From Phenylobacterium sp. (GTDB taxonomy: Bacteria > Pseudomonadota > Alphaproteobacteria > Caulobacterales > Caulobacteraceae), in contig SSMU01000014.1 of assembly GCA_004799545.1 (NCBI GenBank), positions 62,001-126,000 of the forward strand: a DNA stretch of 64,000 bases, given 5' to 3'. Each line of letters opens with the position of its first letter. The stretch's first letter is position 1. Positions 49,991 to 57,691 of the stretch are shown here, one piece after another. Made by a program: the position numbers and the translations under genes. Under the pieces are notes generated by a model that worked only from the letters and a program-made list of their open reading frames with translations, was not told the DNA's origin and searched no databases.

Positions 49991-51391
49991 CTAGTGGTTC
50001 GACCAGACGCCGCCGCGGTTCTCGCGCCGCGGGCCCTTGAAGCCGCCGCCGCCATTGCCGCCGGAGCTGCGCTTCGGGGCGGCGCCCTGGCCGCCGCCGG
50101 CGCTGCGGGGCTGTTGGCCTTCCTGGCGCTCGCGGCCGGTCTTGCCGCCGGCGTGGTTACGGTTGTGCTTGGTCTGGTGGCCGCCGCGATGCGGCTGGGC
50201 CGGACGTTCCGGCTTGCCGCCCACGTCGGGCATGGCGGCCGTGGCGGCCCCCAGCTGCCGGTCGTTGCGGCGATCGAAGGACGGGATCCGCTGGCGCGAC
50301 ACCCGCTCGATGTCCTTCAGCAGGTTGCGCTCGTCGTCGGAGCAGAAGGCCACGGCCGAGCCGTCGGCCCCGGCCCGCGCGGTCCGCCCGATCCGGTGCA
50401 CATAGGCCTCCGGCACATTGGGCAGGTCGTACTGGACGACGTGGCTGACCGCGTCGATGTCGATGCCGCGCGCGGCGATGTCGGTGGCCACCAGGACGCG
50501 GACTTCGCCGGCCTTGAACTGCGCCAGCGCCCGTTCGCGCTGGCCCTGGCTCTTGTCGCCGTGGATGGCGGCGGCGTCGACGCCAACCTGCTCGAGGCCG
50601 CGGGCGACGCGGTCGGCGCCGCGCTTGGTGCGGGTGAAGACGATCACTCGCTTGAAGCCAGCGTCATCGAACAGCTCGGCCAACAGGGCGCGCTTGCGCG
50701 GCTGCTCGACGAACAGCACGCGCTGGTTCACCTTCTCGACGGTGGTCGCCTGCGGCGTCACCGAGACCTTCAGGGGGTCGGGGCCGAGGATCTCCGAGCC
50801 GAGCTTCTCGATCTCGGCCGGCATGGTGGCCGAGAAGAACAGCGTCTGCCGCTGGCGGGGGATGTGCTTCACGATCCGCCGGATCGGCAGGATGAAGCCC
50901 ATGTCCAGCATCTGGTCGGCCTCGTCGAGCACGAAGGTCTCGACGCCTTCCAGGCTGATGGTCTTCTCCTGCAGGTGGTCGAGCAGGCGGCCGGGGGTGG
51001 CCACCAGCACGTCGACGCCGGGCGCCATGGCGCGCATCTGGCCGCCGTACTTCACGCCGCCGAACACCACCGTGACGGTGACGCCCATGTGCTTGCCATA
51101 GGTCCTGAAGCTCTCAGCGATCTGGGTGGCCAGCTCGCGGGTGGGGGAGAGCACCAGCACGCGGCAGCTGCGGCGCGGGGCCTGGCGCTTGTCGGCGGCC
51201 AGGCGGTGCAGGATGGGAAGGGCGAAGGCGGCGGTCTTGCCGGTGCCGGTCTGGGCGATGCCCAGGAGGTCGCGGCCGGCCATGACGCCGGGAATGGCCT
51301 GCGCCTGGATCGGCGTGGGCGTGGCATAGCCTTCGTCAGCCAGGGCGCGGAGCAGCGGCTTGGCGAGGGCCAGGTCGGTGAATTGAGTCAA
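49991..51391 (-). CDS. rhlE: DEAD-box RNA helicase RhlE
   Basis: A 466-residue helicase starting at TTG 51391 (MTQFTDLALAKPLLRALADEGYATPTPIQAQ), which matches the RhlE N-terminus exactly; longer frames add non-homologous sequence. All DEAD-box motifs are present: AQTGTGKT (46-53), PTRELA, TPGRLLDHL, VLDEADQMLDMGF, SAT, VIVFTRTKRGAD, ATDIAARGIDI, HRIGRTARAG. The C-terminal 90 residues are Gly/Arg/Asn-rich (RNA-binding tail). It follows a single-CSD gene on the same strand and probably belongs to the cold-response set. No good ribosome-binding sequence precedes the TTG. Confidence 0.93.
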   Translation of the reverse strand: MTQFTDLALAKPLLRALADEGYATPTPIQAQAIPGVMAGRDLLGIAQTGTGKTAAFALPILHRLAADKRQAPRRSCRVLVLSPTRELATQIAESFRTYGKHMGVTVTVVFGGVKYGGQMRAMAPGVDVLVATPGRLLDHLQEKTISLEGVETFVLDEADQMLDMGFILPIRRIVKHIPRQRQTLFFSATMPAEIEKLGSEILGPDPLKVSVTPQATTVEKVNQRVLFVEQPRKRALLAELFDDAGFKRVIVFTRTKRGADRVARGLEQVGVDAAAIHGDKSQGQRERALAQFKAGEVRVLVATDIAARGIDIDAVSHVVQYDLPNVPEAYVHRIGRTARAGADGSAVAFCSDDERNLLKDIERVSRQRIPSFDRRNDRQLGAATAAMPDVGGKPERPAQPHRGGHQTKHNRNHAGGKTGRERQEGQQPRSAGGGQGAAPKRSSGGNGGGGFKGPRRENRGGVWSNH

Positions 51392-51724
51392 AGGATAGGT
51401 ACTTTCGCGTATGCGCCGAGCGCGGCCACACGGCTTAAGCCGAGGGTCGCGGGAAGCGCGGGGTGTTTGGAGAGCGCCCCGCGTGATGGGCGATCGATGG
51501 GGATCTGACGGCGCTCGACAGGCTGGATCGCGTTCTAGCAATCCCACGCGGCTGGAGCGCCGAATGCGCCTGATATCGCCAAGCGCAAGCGGCACATCGT
51601 GCGTTCGGGCGGTGAAGTCAACCCACGCGGACCATTTGGCCGCGGGACTGTCGCCCATAGGTCTCAGCCGGAAAAGCCCGGCCGAGGGTTGGAGGACCGG
51701 CGCGGACGCCGGTCGTTCAAGGGA
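51392..51724 (-). other. 333-base gene-free leader/spacer between csp and rhlE
   Basis: No credible coding sequence was found in this stretch on either strand. It contains an 8-bp hairpin GACCGGCG-CGGA-CGCCGGTC (51695-51714) close behind the single-CSD gene, probably its terminator or a processing site, and a long GC-rich leader before rhlE with CTTAAG and several small dyads. It may hold the rhlE promoter and a structured 5' untranslated region. Confidence 0.5.
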
Positions 51725-51934
51725 TTAGGCGGCGGTCAGGTCGCCGGCCGCGGTCTTGCCGCTGCGGGCGTCGAGCTGCACCTCGAAATTGACCTTCTGG
51801 CCCTCATGCAGCGCGGCCATGCCGGCGCGCTCCACGGCCGAGATGTGCACGAAGACATCGCTGCCGCCGTCATCGGGCTGAATGAAACCGAAGCCCTTTT
51901 GGCCGTTGAACCACTTCACAGTCCCGGTCGTCAT
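51725..51934 (-). CDS. Single-domain cold-shock protein
   Basis: A 69-residue CSD protein: [69 protein letters not shown]1 (KGFGFI) and RNP2 (VFVHI) are intact. Similar to Caulobacter CspA/CspB. The ATG at 51934 gives the exact family start. It is upstream of rhlE on the same strand and divergent from a small DUF2188-like gene. Confidence 0.95.
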   Translation of the reverse strand: MTTGTVKWFNGQKGFGFIQPDDGGSDVFVHISAVERAGMAALHEGQKVNFEVQLDARSGKTAAGDLTAA

Positions 51935-52017
51935 AGGTGTCGTCCCTTCGGACATAGTCCTCGCAAGTCCAACCTGGACCTGGAGATCAAATTTTCGGAG
52001 AGGGTCGTGATCGGATC

Positions 52018-52046
52018 CCGCGCGTAAATCTTGAGATTCCGCGCGG
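52018..52046 (-). promoter_or_regulatory. Stem-loop in the csp leader region
   Basis: CCGCGCG-N15-CGCGCGG is a perfect 7-bp dyad about 85 bases upstream of the cold-shock ATG. cspA-type mRNAs carry long structured leaders that act as RNA thermosensors, so a structural role is possible if transcription starts upstream; otherwise it is a plain dyad in the divergent region. Confidence 0.35.
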
Positions 52047-52217
52047 AAAGAGGGCGATCCTGAACGATATTCGACCGCCGGATAATGGCTCTCGGAGGCT
52101 GAAGTCGCAAGTTTTATTTGGCTAATTCTATGCATCCGCTAGGTATTGTGCTATAGGCCGCGCACCAATGGATCCAGTCGCCGAGGGCTCTGGTTCTCCA
52201 GGCCTAAGGAGCATCGC

Positions 52218-52430
52218 ATGCGTGAGATCCCCGACCGGGCGGTCTTCACAGTCGTCCGCCATGATGGGATGTGGGCCGTCGAGTACGGCGGCGAATACTT
52301 CGGCCATTCCATCGACAAGGAAGTCGCCAAGGCTTCGGCCAACAAGCGTGCGCGGCAATGCCAGGATGGCGGCCGCCCCTGCCAGGTTCGCGTCTACGGC
52401 GAGCAGGGCTACTACGGCGTGGTCGCCTAA
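52218..52430 (+). CDS. Small DUF2188-like protein
   Basis: A 70-residue protein MREIPDRAVFTVVRHDGMWAVEYGGEYFGHSIDKEVAKASANKRARQCQDGGRPCQVRVYGEQGYYGVVA. The layout, a beta strand ending in HDGMWAVE, a helix with KASANKRARQ, then a strand with VRVYGEQG, resembles DUF2188, a small fold of unknown function. The ATG follows GGAG. The upstream 283 bases are the least GC-rich in the window and should hold divergent promoters with the csp gene; I could not place a -10/-35 pair with confidence. Confidence 0.75.
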   Translation: MREIPDRAVFTVVRHDGMWAVEYGGEYFGHSIDKEVAKASANKRARQCQDGGRPCQVRVYGEQGYYGVVA

Positions 52431-52488
52431 CAGGCGCCGCCAGCAGCCGATCCGGGCGCCCCGCGACCGATCGTCGGATTACAGGAAA

Positions 52489-52503
52489 TTAGCTTTCTCT
52501 TAA
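52489..52503 (+). promoter_or_regulatory. Near-consensus CtrA box before the PBP gene
   Basis: TTAG-CTTTCTC-TTAAC differs by one base from the CtrA consensus TTAA-N7-TTAA and lies 70 bases upstream of the penicillin-binding protein start. Confidence 0.4.
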
Positions 52504-52572
52504 CGGCTGCGGCCGTCAGAAGAGGCGTGTCGACGGACGAGACGCTGGGGGGCGTCGCCGAAGGAGCTGCCC

Positions 52573-54399
52573 GTGATCGGCCTCATCGCCGCGGTGTCCA
52601 TCCTGGGCCAGGGCCCGGACCTGCCGAGCCTGCCGCCCATCCGCCGTGACCCCCAGGTCACCTACCTGGACCGCCATGGCGCCGTGATCGGCGTGCGCGG
52701 CGGCCGTTACGCCCCGCCGGTCAACGTCGACCGCCTGCCGCCCTACGTCGCGGCCGCCTTCGTCTCGATCGAGGACCGGCGCTTCTACGAACACGACGGC
52801 TTCGACGCCATGGGCATCGCCCGTTCGCTCCTGACCGACGTCGCCAAGGGCCGCATGGCGCAGGGCGCCTCCACCATCACCCAGCAGACCGCCCGGCTCC
52901 TGTTCCTCTCCAACGAGAAGACGATGGAGCGCAAGGCGACCGAGCTGGTCTACGCCGTCCGGTTGGAGCAGGCCTATTCCAAGAAGCAGATCCTCGGTTT
53001 CTACCTGAGCCGCGCCTACTTCGGCTCCGGCGCCTACGGCCTGGAGGCCGCCGCCGCGCGCTATTTCGACAAGCCGGCGTCGAAGCTGACCATCCGCGAG
53101 GCGGCCATGCTGGCCGCCCTGATGAAGTCGCCCACCGACTACGATCCGGCCGACCAGCCGGAACGCTCCGCCGATCGCACCCGCCTGGTGCTCGACGCCA
53201 TGGTCGAGACCGGGGCCATCACCCCGGCCGAGCGGGCCAAGGCGCTCGCCTCGACCCCCAAGGTCTGGAAGTCTTCGCCCCAGGCGCCGGCTCAATACTT
53301 CATCGATTGGATCGACGACCAGACGATCAAGATCACCGGCCAGCCGCGGCAGGACATGGTCGTCGACACCACCCTCGACCTGGCGATGGAGGACGCCGCC
53401 GCCGACGCCGCCAAGACCGTCGTCGCCCACTACAAGACCGCCAAGATCGAGCAGGCCGCGGTGGTCTCCGTCGACGGCTTCGGCCGCGTCTGGACCCTGG
53501 TCGGCGGGACGGACTTCGCCACCGCCCCCTACAACCGGGCGGTGGACGCCCACCGCCAGCTGGGCTCGGCCTGGAAGCCCTTCGTCTACCTGACCGCGCT
53601 GGAGGCTGGCCGCACGCCGGACACCATGGCGGTCGATGAGCCGGTGACCATCGACGGCTGGTCGCCGCGCGACTTCGAGCCGGAGTTCCTGGGCCCGATC
53701 ACCCTGCAGAAGGCGCTGGCCCAGTCGATCAACACCGTCGCCGCCAAGCTCGCCGACGAGGTCGGCCGCCCGAACGTCGCCGCCACCGCCCACCGCCTCG
53801 GCATCGTCAGCCAGATCAACACCGACCCGGCCATGGCGCTTGGCACCACCCTGGTGACCCCGCTGGAAGTCGCCCAGGCCTACGCGCCGCTCTCCAACGG
53901 CGGCTATCGCGCCCAGGCCTACGGCGTGGAGCGGATCCGCACCGCCACCGGCCAGGTGCTCTACCAGCACAAGCAGGCGCCCCTGGCCCAGGTGGTCGCC
54001 AACCCGCCGCTCTCCGAGCTCACCGGCATGATGCGCACCGTGCTCACCCAGGGCACCGGGACCAAGGCCGCCGTGCCCGGCTACGACCTGGCCGGCAAGA
54101 CCGGCACCACCTCGGACTACAAGGACGCCTGGTTCTGCGGCTTCACCGGCGGCTTCACCACGGTGGTCTGGATGGGCCGCGACGACAATGCGCCCATGCG
54201 CCGGATCACCGGCGGCAGCGCCCCGGCCGAGCTCTGGAAGACCTACATGGCCCGCGCGCTGAAGCGCCTGCCCCTGACCCCGATCCCGCCCGGACCGCCG
54301 CCGCCCCCGCCGCCGTTGCCGGAGGCGGGCGCCCAGCCGACCGCCGTCATCGGCCAGCCGGCGCAGCCCGTCCCGACCCCGGTCGCAAATCCGAGCTAG
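52573..54399 (+). CDS. Class A penicillin-binding protein (PBP1A type)
   Basis: A 608-residue bifunctional peptidoglycan synthase. The glycosyltransferase domain has the catalytic Glu in EDRRFYEHDGFDAMGIARSL and GASTITQQTARLLFLSNEKTMERKATELVYAVRLEQ; the transpeptidase has S332-A-W-K335, SIN and K509-TG. The tail is Pro-rich. The start is a GTG with AAGGAG 7 bases upstream, and an in-frame stop lies 24 codons above it, so the N-terminus is fixed: only about 11 hydrophobic residues (MIGLIAAVSIL) and no basic flank. That is a far shorter anchor than usual for PBP1A. Confidence 0.92.
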   Translation: MIGLIAAVSILGQGPDLPSLPPIRRDPQVTYLDRHGAVIGVRGGRYAPPVNVDRLPPYVAAAFVSIEDRRFYEHDGFDAMGIARSLLTDVAKGRMAQGASTITQQTARLLFLSNEKTMERKATELVYAVRLEQAYSKKQILGFYLSRAYFGSGAYGLEAAAARYFDKPASKLTIREAAMLAALMKSPTDYDPADQPERSADRTRLVLDAMVETGAITPAERAKALASTPKVWKSSPQAPAQYFIDWIDDQTIKITGQPRQDMVVDTTLDLAMEDAAADAAKTVVAHYKTAKIEQAAVVSVDGFGRVWTLVGGTDFATAPYNRAVDAHRQLGSAWKPFVYLTALEAGRTPDTMAVDEPVTIDGWSPRDFEPEFLGPITLQKALAQSINTVAAKLADEVGRPNVAATAHRLGIVSQINTDPAMALGTTLVTPLEVAQAYAPLSNGGYRAQAYGVERIRTATGQVLYQHKQAPLAQVVANPPLSELTGMMRTVLTQGTGTKAAVPGYDLAGKTGTTSDYKDAWFCGFTGGFTTVVWMGRDDNAPMRRITGGSAPAELWKTYMARALKRLPLTPIPPGPPPPPPPLPEAGAQPTAVIGQPAQPVPTPVANPS

Positions 54400-54464
54400 C
54401 CGCCGCCTCGTTCGGCCGCCTCGTGCGTTGAGCCCCGGACGCCGCCGACGCGAGGGCCCCGGAT

Positions 54465-55154
54465 TTGAACCTGCTTCGACGCCTGGAATCCCGCGCCCTC
54501 CTGGCGCTGTTCGCCGCGGCCGCCGCGATCTGGGCCTTCCTGGCCATCGGCGGCGAGATGCGCGAGGGCGAGACCCTGGCCATCGACCGGAAGATCCTGC
54601 TGGCCTTCCGCGTGCCCGGGAACCCCGCCCAGCCGATCGGCTCGCAGAGCTTCCAGGAGGCCATGCGCGACGTCACCGCCCTGGGCGGCGTCACCGTCCT
54701 CACCCTGGTCACCGTGGTGGCGGCCCTGGGCTTCAGCTTCCACCGCAAGGTCCGCCACGCCGCGGTGCTGGTGGGCGCGGTGCTGGTGGCGATCGTCAGC
54801 AGCGAGTGGCTGAAGACCCTCTACGGCCGGCCGCGGCCGGAGCTCGTGCCGCACGGCTCCTACGTCTATTCGGCGAGCTTCCCGAGCGGCCACTCCATGC
54901 TCTCGACCACCGTCTACCTGACGCTGGCGGCCCTGATCTCCACCCTGGAGCCGCGCCGGCCGACCAAGATCCTGGCCTTCGTGGTGGCGGTGATGATCAT
55001 GGCCGCGGTGGGCTTCAGCCGGGTCTATCTGGGGGTCCATTGGCCGAGCGACGTGCTGGCCGGCTGGTGCGCCGGCGCGGGCTGCGCGCTGGCCGCTTCG
55101 GCGGTCCTTCGGACCCTCCTGAAATCGGGCGACACGGCCGCCGCCGCTGACTAG
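54465..55154 (+). CDS. PAP2-family membrane phosphatase
   Basis: A 229-residue polytopic protein with all three PAP2 motifs: KTLYGRPRPEL (K-x6-RP), PSGHS and SRVYLGVHWPSDVLAG (SR-x5-H-x3-D). It should dephosphorylate phosphatidic acid, undecaprenyl diphosphate or similar lipids at the periplasmic face. The start is a TTG with GAGGG upstream. Its place behind a peptidoglycan synthase fits recycling of undecaprenyl diphosphate, but this is inference. Confidence 0.92.
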   Translation: MNLLRRLESRALLALFAAAAAIWAFLAIGGEMREGETLAIDRKILLAFRVPGNPAQPIGSQSFQEAMRDVTALGGVTVLTLVTVVAALGFSFHRKVRHAAVLVGAVLVAIVSSEWLKTLYGRPRPELVPHGSYVYSASFPSGHSMLSTTVYLTLAALISTLEPRRPTKILAFVVAVMIMAAVGFSRVYLGVHWPSDVLAGWCAGAGCALAASAVLRTLLKSGDTAAAAD

Positions 55155-55186
55155 CATCCGCCGCCAGACCAGTTGGAGGCGCATCG

Positions 55187-56188
55187 ATGCGACCGTGGAT
55201 TGCCGGACTACTCGCCACCCTGGCCTGCGGCGCGGCGGGCGCCGCGCTGGCGGCCGGGCCGGGCTACCATGTGATCGACAGGATCGCGGGCCCCGACGGC
55301 GGCTGGGACTATGCGCGGGTCGACGCCAAGACCGACCGCGTCCTGATCACCCGCGGCGCCTCGGTGATGGCGGTCGACCTGACCAGCAAGCAGGTGACCG
55401 CGGGCCTGGTCCCCGGCGCCCGTGAGCACATCGCCCTGCCGGTCAACGGCGGCGCCGAGATCCTGGTCACCAACGGCGGCGACAACACCGCGGTCTTCGC
55501 CGACGCCATGACCGGCGTGGCGAGCGGCAGCGTGCCGACCGGCAAGGGCCCGGATTCGGCCGCCTTCGATCCGCACTCCGGCCTGGTGCTGGTGATGGAT
55601 CATTCGGGCGGCGAGGTGACCCTGGTCGATCCCAAGACCCGCAAGGTCGCGGGCACGGTCGCGGTGGGCGGCACGCTGGAGGAGGTCGCGGTGGACGGCT
55701 CCGGCCGGGCCTTCGTCGCCGTCGAGGACAGGCACGAGATCGCGGTGATCGACATCGCCGCGCGCAAGGTCACCGCATATTGGCCGATCGCCGATTGCGA
55801 CGGTCCTGGCGGCCTCGCCTACAATGGCCACGAGAAGCTGCTGATCGCCGCCTGCGACGGCGCCGCCGCCATCCTCCGCACCTCCGACGGCAAGGTCACG
55901 CAGATGCTGGCCATGGGCAAGGGCGCGGATGGGGCGGTCTACGATCCGGTGCGCAAGCTGGCCTTCGTGCCCGCCGGCCGCGACGGGACCCTGGCGGTCA
56001 TCGCCTTCGCCAAGGGCAAGGCCGAGATCGTCGAGACCGTGCCGACCCAGAAGGGCGCCCGCACCCTGGCCCTCGACGAGCGCACGGGCCGCATCTACCT
56101 GCCCAGTGCCACCTATGTGGTGCAGACCACCAGCGGCCGTCCGCTGCCGGTGGCCGGCACCTTCCAGGTGATCGTGGTCGGCAAGTAG
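55187..56188 (+). CDS. Secreted YncE-like beta-propeller protein
   Basis: A 333-residue protein with a signal peptide (MRPWIAGLLATLACGAAGAALAA) and about seven blades with the repeat shape of YncE/40-residue propellers (KTDRVLITRGASVMAVDLTSKQVTAGLVPG; KTRKVAGTVAVGGTLEEVAVDGSGRAFVAVEDRHEIAVIDIAARKVTAYWPI). Periplasmic binding role; no catalytic motif. The ATG follows TTGGAGG and lies 32 bases after the PAP2 gene. Confidence 0.88.
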   Translation: MRPWIAGLLATLACGAAGAALAAGPGYHVIDRIAGPDGGWDYARVDAKTDRVLITRGASVMAVDLTSKQVTAGLVPGAREHIALPVNGGAEILVTNGGDNTAVFADAMTGVASGSVPTGKGPDSAAFDPHSGLVLVMDHSGGEVTLVDPKTRKVAGTVAVGGTLEEVAVDGSGRAFVAVEDRHEIAVIDIAARKVTAYWPIADCDGPGGLAYNGHEKLLIAACDGAAAILRTSDGKVTQMLAMGKGADGAVYDPVRKLAFVPAGRDGTLAVIAFAKGKAEIVETVPTQKGARTLALDERTGRIYLPSATYVVQTTSGRPLPVAGTFQVIVVGK

Positions 56189-56364
56189 TCTCCGCCGGGC
56201 GAACGGCGCCATCCGGACGCGGCCCATTTCCCGGCTGAGACGCCGCGGATGCGCCTGCGATGTTGCGTTGCGGCCCGGAAAAACCCTACTCAACGCGGAG
56301 GGGCGGCTTCCGACGTACGGTTGCAACAAATGGCCGCTAGGCCGCGCGCGCCCCCTAGACCCTT

Positions 56365-56394
56365 CCTGGTTCAGGTGGACTCACCTGAACCAGG
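56365..56394. promoter_or_regulatory. 13-bp perfect inverted repeat upstream of the RND operon
   Basis: CCTGGTTCAGGTG-GACT-CACCTGAACCAGG lies 82 bases before the adaptor start. The length, perfection and position suit a TetR-family operator controlling the pump, though it could also end the upstream propeller transcript; there is no T-tract. No regulator gene is adjacent. Confidence 0.55.
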
Positions 56395-56416
56395 TGGGGT
56401 CTATCTTCAATAGTTG

Positions 56417-56464
56417 GAGCGCGTCGGGCGGCGAAACCGGTATCCACTTTCGCCTGACGCGCTC
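56417..56464. repeat. REP-like element immediately before the RND adaptor gene
   Basis: GAGCGCGTCGGGCGGCGAAA is followed by CCGGTATCCAC and the near-inverse TTTCGCCTGACGCGCTC, a repeat string familiar from many alphaproteobacterial genomes. It ends 11 bases before the adaptor ATG, so it forms most of the mRNA leader. Confidence 0.7.
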
Positions 56465-56475
56465 TACGTGACCGG

Positions 56476-57684
56476 ATGCGCATGCGTTTCTTCAGCCTGA
56501 TCCCCGTCCTGCTGCTGCTCGCCGCCTGCGGCGCGGCGAAGACCGCGACGGCTCCGCCGGCGCCGAACGTCACGGTGGCCCATCCGCTCGCCAGGCAGAT
56601 CGTCGACTGGGACGACTTCGTCGGCCAGTTCGTGGCCATCGATTCCGTGGACGTGCGGCCCCGGGTTTCCGGCTACCTGCAGTCGGTCGCTTTCAAGGAC
56701 GGCCAGGTGGTCAAGAAGGGCCAGCTGCTGTTCGTCATCGACGGCCGGCCCTATCAGGCGGCCCTCGACCAGGCGAGGGGCGGCGCCGCCCACGCCCAGG
56801 CCGCCGCCGCCAATGCCCACGCGGAGCTCGCCCGCGGCAAGACCCTCTTGGCCGCCCACGCCATGAGCCAGCAGGCCTATGACGTGCTGGTCGCCAGCCA
56901 GCTTCAGACCACCGCCGATCTCGAGAGCGCCCAGGCGGGCGTGCGCACCGCCGCGCTGAACGTCGGTTTCACCCGCGTCACCGCGCCGGTGTCGGGGCGC
57001 ATCTCCGACCGCCGCGTCTCGCCCGGCAACCTGGTCACCGCCGACCAGACCGTGCTCACCAATATCGCCAGCCTCGATCCGATCCGCTTCGCCTTCACAG
57101 GCTCGGAGGCCCTCTACCTGAAGTACGAGCGCGCCAATGCGCGGGGCACCCGCACCTCCTCGCGCGACGCCCAGAACCCCGTCGAGATTCGCCTGCAGGA
57201 CGAGCCGACCTACCGCTGGAAGGGCCGGATGGACTTCGTCGACAACAGCCTCGACACCGGCTCCGGCACCATCCGCGGTCGCGCTGTGGTGGCCAATCCG
57301 CAGATGTTCCTGACGCCCGGCATGTTCGGCCACATGCGGCTCTTGGGCTCCGGCGCCTATCCGGCCCTGCTGGTTCCCGACCGCGCGGTGGTCACCGACC
57401 AGACGCGGCAGGTGGTCTATGTGGTGGGGCCGGGCGGCAAGATCGTCGAGCGCGAGGTCGAGCCGGGTCCGATCGCCCAGGGCCTGCGGGTGATCCGCAA
57501 GGGGATCTCCGCCTCCGACCTGGTGGTGATCGACGGCGTCCAGCGGCTGAAGGTCGGCCAGCCGGCGAAGACCACGCTCGCCCAGATTCAGCCCGAGGCC
57601 GCGGCGGTCCAGCGCCCCGAGGACGACGGCGTCGACACCGTCCCCTCGGCCGCCGCCACCATCGTCGCCGACGGCGCCCGGTGA
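56476..57684 (+). CDS. RND efflux periplasmic adaptor lipoprotein
   Basis: A 402-residue membrane fusion protein with a lipoprotein signal (MRMRFFSLIPVLLLLAAC). DWDDFVGQFVAIDSVDVRPRVSGYLQSVAFKDGQVVKKGQLLFVID is the lipoyl half, then a short coiled coil, the second half (VTAPVSGRISDRRVSPGNLVT), the beta-barrel and the membrane-proximal domain (GGKIVEREVEPGPIAQGLRVIRKGISASDLVVIDGVQRLKVGQ). It matches the MdtA/MexE class of adaptors. The ribosome-binding sequence is weak because a REP-like element sits directly upstream. Confidence 0.94.
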   Translation: MRMRFFSLIPVLLLLAACGAAKTATAPPAPNVTVAHPLARQIVDWDDFVGQFVAIDSVDVRPRVSGYLQSVAFKDGQVVKKGQLLFVIDGRPYQAALDQARGGAAHAQAAAANAHAELARGKTLLAAHAMSQQAYDVLVASQLQTTADLESAQAGVRTAALNVGFTRVTAPVSGRISDRRVSPGNLVTADQTVLTNIASLDPIRFAFTGSEALYLKYERANARGTRTSSRDAQNPVEIRLQDEPTYRWKGRMDFVDNSLDTGSGTIRGRAVVANPQMFLTPGMFGHMRLLGSGAYPALLVPDRAVVTDQTRQVVYVVGPGGKIVEREVEPGPIAQGLRVIRKGISASDLVVIDGVQRLKVGQPAKTTLAQIQPEAAAVQRPEDDGVDTVPSAAATIVADGAR

Positions 57685-57691
57685 CGGCGCG

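Noticed and set aside
51392..51658. An 89-residue N-terminal extension of RhlE
   Set aside because: The TTG at 51391 gives exactly the family N-terminus, and the upstream residues look like translated leader.
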